NCBI RefSeq assembly: GCF_004570325.1
Contig: NZ_SPQO01000010.1
Coordinates: 105,020-169,019, forward strand
Direction: 5' to 3'
Source of the DNA: Mycobacterium sp. PS03-16
Lineage (GTDB): Bacteria; Actinomycetota; Actinomycetes; Mycobacteriales; Mycobacteriaceae
DNA length: 64,000 bases
The position numbers and the translations under genes were made by a program. The notes beneath the pieces are model-generated. The model did not search any database. It was not told the origin of the DNA and saw only the letters and a list, made by a program, of their open reading frames with translations. Below are positions 58,338-64,000 of this stretch, piece after piece (the first letter of the stretch is position 1; every line of letters begins with the position of its first letter).

Positions 58338-58568
58338 ATGAAGAAAATCCTCGTCACCGTGGCCACGCTCGCGGTGTCAGCCGGAATCGCACTTGTCGGA
58401 GCCGGAAACGCCCACGCCAACGATGACCCCGGCTTGTGCTGGAACGGCTGGATCTGGAGCGCCTGCGTATCAGGACCGGGCTGGGTCGACTGGAATCCGG
58501 GGCACATCTGGAATCCCGGACATGGGCCCTTCGACTGGCGTCACGGCGGCAAACACTGGTGGAAGTAG
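58338..58568 (+). CDS. Small secreted Trp-rich peptide
   Basis: A 76-residue product. A Sec signal peptide MKKILVTVATLAVSAG... with cleavage likely after AHA (near residue 27) leaves a mature peptide of about 49 residues. It has two Cys and nine Trp or more, and the repeated WNPGH in DWNPGHIWNPGHGPFDW. The ATG has an excellent AAAGGAGG site. No known family is recognised. Strong -10 and ribosome site suggest high expression. Confidence 0.75.
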   Translation: MKKILVTVATLAVSAGIALVGAGNAHANDDPGLCWNGWIWSACVSGPGWVDWNPGHIWNPGHGPFDWRHGGKHWWK

Positions 58569-58578
58569 CCGAGTGTAA

Positions 58579-59964
58579 TCAGCTCTTCGCGTCGCCTTTG
58601 CCGTCGTCGTCGGGCTCGCCGAGGTTCTTTTCCAGGTCGGCGATCGCGTCGGCGATGGCGCTGTCGATCCCGCTGGTGTCGCCGCCGACCATGCGGTCGA
58701 TGAATGCGGCCGGCTCGTCGAGGTCGTCGGACGAGGGCAGAAGGTCGGGGTGCTGCCACACCCCGTCGCGGGCGTCGGCGCCGACCGCGTCGGTCAGCCG
58801 CTGCCACAGCACGGCCGCCTCCCGCAGTTTGCGGGGACGAAGTTCGAGCCCGACCAGGGTGGCGAAGGTCTGTTCGGCGGGTCCGCCGGTGGCGCGGCGG
58901 CGGCGCAGCGTCTCCGACAGCGCGCCGGTGCCCGGGATGCGGTCGCCGAGGGCGGCGGTCACGACGGTCTGCACCCAGCCCTCGATCAGCGCGAGCAGCG
59001 TCTCGAGCCGTTCCAGCGCGGCTTCCTGCTCCGGGGTGGCCTTGGGTTCGAAGATGCCCTGGTTGAGCAGCTGCTCCATCTGTGACGGGTCGGTCAGCGC
59101 GGCCGGGTTGATGCCCTGGGCCAGATCCTCGATACCGCTCATGTCGACCTTCATCCCGCGGGCGAACGCCTCGACCGCGGACAGCAACTGGCTCGCCAGC
59201 CACGGCACGTGGGTGAACAGCCGGTGATGGGCCGCCTCGCGGGCGGCCAGGAAGGTCAGGATCTCGCTGCGCGGCTGCTCCAGCCCCTCGGACAGGGTCT
59301 CGATCGCCTCGGGCATCAGCGCGGCCACACCCTTCGGGCCGAGCGGCAACCCGATGTCGGTCGAGGTCAGCACCTCGCGTGACAGCGTGCCGAGCGCCTG
59401 GCCGAGCTGGGAACCGAACGCCATGCCGCCCATCTGCGACATCATCGCCAGCAGTGGCCCGGCCATGGCCTTGGCCTCGTCGGGCAGCGCACCGGCCCAC
59501 ACGGTGGAGATCTGCTCGGCCACCGGGTCGCACAGCCGCTTCCAGGTCTCGAGCGTGTTGTCGAGCCAGTCGCTGGGCGTCCACGCGACGGTCCGGCTGG
59601 TGCCCGCGGGCAGCGGGGTGACGCCGTCGAGCCAGGTCTCGGCGAGCCGCACGGCGTCGGAGATCGCCGACGCGGTCTGCTCGGGCACCGGGGCGACGAA
59701 TCCGATCGCGTTGGAGGCCAGCTGGCGGGCCAGGTCGTAGTTCACCGGCCCGGACTGGCGGCCGCCCATTGCGCCTGCGCCGCTGAACATCTCGCCGAGT
59801 TTGGTGAAGATCTGGCCGAGGTCGGACATGTCGAACCCGGCCCCGCCCATGCCGAACGGATCCGACGGCGAACCGCCCGAACCGGATCCCGCGTCGGGGT
59901 CCTTCTTGCGTTTGTCGCGCTCGGGGTCGTCGCCCGCAGAGAAGCCGAAGGGCAGGTCAGCCAT
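58579..59964 (-). CDS. Zinc-dependent metalloprotease-like protein (DUF2342/zincin-2)
   Basis: A 461-residue protein, homologue of Rv3195. The N-terminus (about 1-75) is Gly/Asp/Pro-rich and probably disordered. The folded zincin-2 domain has REAAHHRLFTHVPWL near 223-237, an HHxxF-type motif of the family. The C-terminus is Asp/Gly/Lys-rich. The ATG at 59964 gives MADLPFGFS; TTG/GTG starts upstream are less likely. No signal peptide. Proteolysis is inferred from the family only. Confidence 0.85.
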   Translation of the reverse strand: MADLPFGFSAGDDPERDKRKKDPDAGSGSGGSPSDPFGMGGAGFDMSDLGQIFTKLGEMFSGAGAMGGRQSGPVNYDLARQLASNAIGFVAPVPEQTASAISDAVRLAETWLDGVTPLPAGTSRTVAWTPSDWLDNTLETWKRLCDPVAEQISTVWAGALPDEAKAMAGPLLAMMSQMGGMAFGSQLGQALGTLSREVLTSTDIGLPLGPKGVAALMPEAIETLSEGLEQPRSEILTFLAAREAAHHRLFTHVPWLASQLLSAVEAFARGMKVDMSGIEDLAQGINPAALTDPSQMEQLLNQGIFEPKATPEQEAALERLETLLALIEGWVQTVVTAALGDRIPGTGALSETLRRRRATGGPAEQTFATLVGLELRPRKLREAAVLWQRLTDAVGADARDGVWQHPDLLPSSDDLDEPAAFIDRMVGGDTSGIDSAIADAIADLEKNLGEPDDDGKGDAKS

Positions 59965-60055
59965 GCCTTCAACCGTACTCACCGACCTGCGGGCGCGCGG
60001 TGGGGCCGGTCACGCTGTCAGAGAACAGGCGCGGCGCTACCTTACTGTGGGCGGC

Positions 60056-61084
60056 GTGAACAGGCGGATTATGACGCTGCTGGTCGCGCTGGTGCCGATC
60101 GTCGCGTTCGGTGTGCTGCTGTCGGCCGTGACGGTGCCGTTCGTCTCCCTGGGCCCCGGGCCGACGTTCAACACCCTCGGCGAGGTGGACGGCAAGGAGG
60201 TCGTCGACATCGAATCCGACGAGGTGAAGCCCACGTCGGGGCATCTGAACATGACCACGGTGTCCCAGCGCGACGGGCTGACGCTCGGGCAGGCGATGAC
60301 GCTGTGGATGTCGGGCCGCGAACAGCTGGTGCCGCGGGAACTCGTCTATCCGCCCGACAAGAGCAAGGACGAGATCGACGAGGAGAACACCGCCGACTTC
60401 CGCAACTCCGAGGACGCCGCGGAGTACGCCGCGCTGTCCTACCTGAAGTACCCGCGCGCGGTGACCGTCGACAGCGTGGTCGATCCCGGCCCGTCGGCGG
60501 GCAAGCTGCGCGACGGGGACGCGATCGACGCCGTCAACGGCAAGCCGGTGGCCGACGTCGCCCAGTTCCAGGACGTCCTCAAGACCACGAAACCCGGCGA
60601 TCGGCTGGTGGTCGACTACCGGCGCAAGGACGCCGAGAGCCCGGTCGGCACGGCGACCGTCGAACTGGGCAGCAACCCCGACCGCGACTACGGCTACCTC
60701 GGCATCGGCGTCATCGACGCCCCGTGGGCGCCGTTTCCGATCGAGTTCAACCTCGCCAACATCGGCGGCCCATCGGCCGGTCTGATGTTCAGCCTGGCGG
60801 TGATCGACAAACTGACCACCGGCGACCTCAACGACGGCAGGTTCGTCGCGGGCACCGGCACCATCACCCCGGACGGTGAGGTCGGCTCGATCGGCGGCAT
60901 CACCCACAAGATGCTCGCCGCCCGCGAGGCCGGGGCGACGGTGTTCCTGGTGCCCGCGGACAACTGCACCGAGGCCAGATCGGACCCGCAGGACGGACTC
61001 GAGCTGGTCCGGGTCGGCACGCTCACCGACGCGGTGGACGCGCTGAACAGGATTTCCGCTGGTGGCGAACCACCCCGCTGCTGA
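60056..61084 (+). CDS. Membrane-anchored PDZ/Lon-like serine protease
   Basis: A 342-residue protein, homologue of Rv3194c. A membrane helix lies at about 7-27, a PDZ domain at about 125-210 (KLRDGDAIDAVNGKPV) and a C-terminal Lon-type protease domain. The Ser nucleophile is in NIGGPSAGLMFSLAV near 238-252 and the catalytic Lys in GGITHKMLAAREAG near 281-294, an Ser-Lys dyad. GTG start with no clear Shine-Dalgarno sequence. Probably cell-surface protein quality control. Confidence 0.9.
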   Translation: MNRRIMTLLVALVPIVAFGVLLSAVTVPFVSLGPGPTFNTLGEVDGKEVVDIESDEVKPTSGHLNMTTVSQRDGLTLGQAMTLWMSGREQLVPRELVYPPDKSKDEIDEENTADFRNSEDAAEYAALSYLKYPRAVTVDSVVDPGPSAGKLRDGDAIDAVNGKPVADVAQFQDVLKTTKPGDRLVVDYRRKDAESPVGTATVELGSNPDRDYGYLGIGVIDAPWAPFPIEFNLANIGGPSAGLMFSLAVIDKLTTGDLNDGRFVAGTGTITPDGEVGSIGGITHKMLAAREAGATVFLVPADNCTEARSDPQDGLELVRVGTLTDAVDALNRISAGGEPPRC

Positions 61085-61170
61085 TCGAGCCGCCGGCCGG
61101 CCAATGCGTAGAGTTGTCTGCACGTCGGTGACGACGTTCCCTTCCCCGTGAGCAAGACTGGAGACATCAA

Positions 61171-64000
61171 GTGGCTATGCGGCCCGCGGCGAGGATGCCG
61201 AAGCTGACGCGACGAAGCCGGGTTCTGATCGGGGTCGCCCTCGCCGTGGTGGTGCTGCTGCTGATCGGGCCGCGCTTCATCGACACCTACGTCAACTGGC
61301 TGTGGTTCGGCGAGCTCGGCTACCGGTCGGTGTTCACCACGGTGCTGCTGACCCGCGTGGTGGTGTTCCTCGTCGTCTCGGTGCTGATCGGCGCGATCGT
61401 GTTCGCCGGGCTGGCGCTGGCCTATCGCAGCCGGCCGGTCTTCGTGCCGACCGCCGGACCGAACGATCCGGTGGCCCGCTACCGCACCACGGTGATGAGC
61501 CGGCTGCGCCTGTTCGGCCTGGGCATCCCGGCCTTCATCGGCATCCTGGCCGGCATCGTCGCCCAGACCTACTGGGTGCGCATCCAGCTGTTCCTGCACG
61601 GCGGCGAATTCGGCGTCACCGATCCGGAGTTCGGCCTCGACCTCGGCTTCTACGCCTTCGAGCTGCCGTTCTACCGGCTGGTCCTCAGCTACCTGTTCGT
61701 CGCGACGTTCCTGGCGTTCGTCGCGAACCTGCTCGGCCACTACCTGTTCGGCGGCATCCGGCTGTCCGGGCGCACCGGCGCGCTGTCCCGCGCGGCGCGC
61801 ATCCAGCTGGTGTCGCTGGTGGGCACGCTCGTGCTGCTCAAGGCGTTCGCATACTGGCTGGACCGCTACGAGCTGCTGAGCAACACCCGCGGCGGCAAGC
61901 CGTTCACCGGTGCCGGCTACACCGACATCAACGCGGTGCTGCCGGCCAAGCTGATCCTGCTGGCCATCGCGCTGATCTGCGCGGTCGCCGTGTTCTCCGC
62001 GATCTTCCTGCGCGATCTGCGCATCCCGGCGATCGGTGTCGTGCTGCTGCTGTTGTCCTCGCTGGTGGTCGGCGCCGGGTGGCCGCTGGTCGTCGAGCAG
62101 TTCAGCGTCAAGCCGAACGCGGCGCAGAAGGAGAGCGAGTACATCGCGCGCAGCATCACCGCCACGCGCCAGGCCTACGGGCTGACCGACGAGACCGTCA
62201 CCTACCGCAGCTATCCGGGTAACTCACCGACGAATGCCCAGCAGGTCGCGGCCGACCGGTCCACCACGTCGAACATTCGCGTGCTCGACCCCAACATCGT
62301 CAGCCCGGCGTTCACCCAGTTCCAGCAGGGCAAGAACTTCTACTTCTTCCCCGACCAGCTCAACATGGACCGCTACCGCGACGACAACGGCAATCTGCGC
62401 GACTACGTCGTGGCCGCGCGTGAGCTCAACCCCGACCGCCTGATCGACAACCAGCGCGACTGGATCAACCGGCACACCGTGTTCACCCACGGCAACGGCT
62501 TCATCGCCTCGCCGGCCAACACGGTGCGCGGGGTGGCCAACGACCCCAACCAGAACGGCGGCTACCCGGAGTTCCTGGCCAGCGTCGTCGGCGCCAACGG
62601 CAACGTCGTCTCGCCCGGCCCGGCCCCGCTCGACCAGCCGCGCATCTACTTCGGGCCGGTCATCGCCAACACCGCCGCCGACTACGCGATCGTCGGCGAG
62701 AACGGCGCCCCGCGCGAATACGACTACGAGACCAACACCGAGACCCGCAACTACACCTACACCGGGTCCGGTGGTGTGCCGATCGGTAACTGGCTGGCGC
62801 GCAGCGTGTTCGCGGCCAAGTTCGCCGAGCGCAACTTCCTGTTCTCCAACGTCATCGGCGAGGACAGCAAGATCCTGTTCAACCGCGACCCGGGCGACCG
62901 GGTGGAGGCGGTGGCGCCGTGGCTGACCACCGACACGGCCACGTACCCGGCGATCGTCAACAAGCGGATCGTGTGGATCGTCGACGGCTACACCACCCTG
63001 GACAACTACCCGTACTCGGAGTTGACGTCGCTGTCCTCGGCGACCGCGGACTCCAACGAGGTGGCGGTCAACCGGTTGGCGCTCAACAAGCAGGTGTCCT
63101 ACATCCGCAACTCGGTGAAGGCCACCGTCGACGCCTACGACGGCACGGTGACGCTCTACGCCCAGGACGAGCAGGACCCGGTGCTGCAGGCGTGGATGAA
63201 GGTGTTCCCGGACACCATCAAGCCCAAGAGCGAGATCTCCCCGGAACTGCAGGATCACCTGCGCTACCCCGAGGATCTGTTCAAAGTGCAGCGCGCGCTG
63301 CTGGCGAAGTACCACGTCGACGATCCGGTGACGTTCTTCTCGACGTCGGACTTCTGGGACGTGCCGCTGGATCCGAACCCGACGGCCAGCAGCTTCCAGC
63401 CGCCGTACTACATCGTCGCCAAAGACCTCGCGATGGAGGACAGTTCGGCCTCCTTCCAGTTGACCAGCGCGATGAACCGGTTCCGCCGCGACTTCCTGGC
63501 GGCCTACATCAGCGCCAGTTCCGATCCGGACACCTACGGCAGGCTGACGGTGCTGACCATCCCCGGTCAGGTCAACGGTCCCAAGCTGGCCTTCAACGCG
63601 ATCAGCACCGACACCACCGTCAGCCAGGACCTCGGTGTCATCGGTCGCGACAACCAGAACCGGATCCGGTGGGGCAACCTGCTCACGCTGCCGGTCGGCC
63701 AGGGCGGTCTGCTCTACGTGGCGCCGGTGTACGCGTCGCCGGGCACCAGTGACGCGGCGTCGACCTATCCCCGCATGATCCGCGTGGCGATGTTCTACAA
63801 CGACCAGGTGGGGTACGGCCCGACCGTCCGCGATGCGCTGATCGACCTGTTCGGGCCCGGCGCTGACGCCACCGCGACCGGACCGGCGCCGACGAATCTG
63901 CCCGAGGGTGAGGCGCCTGCCGCGCAACCGCCGAACGGCGAGCAGCCGCCGGCCGCGCAGCCGCCGGCCAACCAGGCCGGCCGGGCGCCGGCGCCAGATC
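61171..64000 (+). CDS. UPF0182 family membrane protein, 3' end outside window
   Basis: Homologue of Rv3193c, cut by the window edge after about 943 residues. The N-terminal third has about seven membrane helices beginning [16 protein letters not shown]; the rest is a large extracytoplasmic region with [21 protein letters not shown] and [12 protein letters not shown] blocks. It ends here in a Pro/Ala/Gln-rich stretch. The start is GTG at 61171 (GTG-GCT-ATG) with GGAG 8 bases upstream; an ATG two codons later is possible. Function unknown. Confidence 0.92.
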   Translation, partial: MAMRPAARMPKLTRRSRVLIGVALAVVVLLLIGPRFIDTYVNWLWFGELGYRSVFTTVLLTRVVVFLVVSVLIGAIVFAGLALAYRSRPVFVPTAGPNDPVARYRTTVMSRLRLFGLGIPAFIGILAGIVAQTYWVRIQLFLHGGEFGVTDPEFGLDLGFYAFELPFYRLVLSYLFVATFLAFVANLLGHYLFGGIRLSGRTGALSRAARIQLVSLVGTLVLLKAFAYWLDRYELLSNTRGGKPFTGAGYTDINAVLPAKLILLAIALICAVAVFSAIFLRDLRIPAIGVVLLLLSSLVVGAGWPLVVEQFSVKPNAAQKESEYIARSITATRQAYGLTDETVTYRSYPGNSPTNAQQVAADRSTTSNIRVLDPNIVSPAFTQFQQGKNFYFFPDQLNMDRYRDDNGNLRDYVVAARELNPDRLIDNQRDWINRHTVFTHGNGFIASPANTVRGVANDPNQNGGYPEFLASVVGANGNVVSPGPAPLDQPRIYFGPVIANTAADYAIVGENGAPREYDYETNTETRNYTYTGSGGVPIGNWLARSVFAAKFAERNFLFSNVIGEDSKILFNRDPGDRVEAVAPWLTTDTATYPAIVNKRIVWIVDGYTTLDNYPYSELTSLSSATADSNEVAVNRLALNKQVSYIRNSVKATVDAYDGTVTLYAQDEQDPVLQAWMKVFPDTIKPKSEISPELQDHLRYPEDLFKVQRALLAKYHVDDPVTFFSTSDFWDVPLDPNPTASSFQPPYYIVAKDLAMEDSSASFQLTSAMNRFRRDFLAAYISASSDPDTYGRLTVLTIPGQVNGPKLAFNAISTDTTVSQDLGVIGRDNQNRIRWGNLLTLPVGQGGLLYVAPVYASPGTSDAASTYPRMIRVAMFYNDQVGYGPTVRDALIDLFGPGADATATGPAPTNLPEGEAPAAQPPNGEQPPAAQPPANQAGRAPAPD

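Noticed and set aside
57372..58568. A full RiPP (azole) biosynthetic cluster
   Set aside because: No YcaO, dehydrogenase, protease or transporter of such a cluster is present in the window.

Overview
The window is ordinary core chromosome of a mycobacterium, most likely a rapid grower (Mycolicibacterium-type). The evidence is protein-level recognition of mycobacterial signature genes (mtrA-mtrB-lpqB, secA1, whiB1, whiB7, sigH-rshA, adnA-adnB, fasR, mycoredoxin-1, bL37), very high G+C, frequent GTG/TTG starts, and a gene order that follows Rv3247c to Rv3193c of Mycobacterium tuberculosis as I remember it, read in the opposite direction. The departures from that order are local: a DUF2252 gene, a BCCT transporter, an aldo-keto reductase plus methyltransferase pair, a DoxX-like membrane protein and a small Trp-rich secreted peptide. 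I see no prophage, insertion sequence, CRISPR array, rRNA or tRNA.

Layout. 0-5 kb: tmk, then the mtrA-mtrB-lpqB two-component operon. 5-11 kb: a DUF2252 gene, a frameshifted comF-like gene, long-form HPF and secA1. 11-18 kb: lipid genes (WS/DGAT-like protein, ferredoxin reductase, DesA3 desaturase) with a BCCT transporter; the reductase and desaturase genes each carry the same two-palindrome operator. 18-25 kb: aldo-keto reductase, the aroA-rsgA-methyltransferase operon, SRAP protein plus methyltransferase, an SDR and YbaK. 25-29 kb: sigH-rshA with a SigH-type promoter, the 24-codon gene for ribosomal protein bL37, the biotinyl protein TB7.3, PdtaS and WhiB1. 29-37 kb: diacylglycerol-kinase-like protein, the gpm2-entC-GNAT operon, a ParA-like ATPase, rhlE. 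37-44 kb: MmpS-like protein, TB9.4, FasR, DUF3152 protein, MoeZ, kinase-like protein, ATL protein, LipV. 44-55 kb: the DNA end-resection machine AdnA-AdnB, a K+ channel with NudC, mycoredoxin-1 and UvrD2. 55-64 kb: the whiB7 leader and gene, an ABC1/AarF kinase, a cyclodehydratase-like protein, a Trp-rich secreted peptide, a zincin-2 protein, a Lon-like PDZ protease and a UPF0182 membrane protein cut by the window end.

How the genes work together. Several units are tightly coupled by 4-base stop/start overlaps (mtrB/lpqB, aroA/rsgA/methyltransferase, sigH/rshA, gpm2/entC/GNAT, adnA/adnB, channel/nudC). Themes are envelope control (MtrAB-LpqB, SecA1), redox and antibiotic stress (SigH-RshA, WhiB1, WhiB7, Mrx1), lipid desaturation and its regulation (DesA3, its reductase, FasR), ribosome hibernation and composition (HPF, bL37, RsgA) and double-strand-break repair (AdnAB, UvrD2).

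I did not find a clear new multi-gene system. The observations most worth following are the duplicated tandem-palindrome operator of the desaturase and its reductase, the whiB7 leader (uORF plus attenuator), the 4-codon leader ORF coupled to the BCCT transporter, and the Trp-rich secreted peptide with its own dyad, divergent from an orphan cyclodehydratase-like gene.
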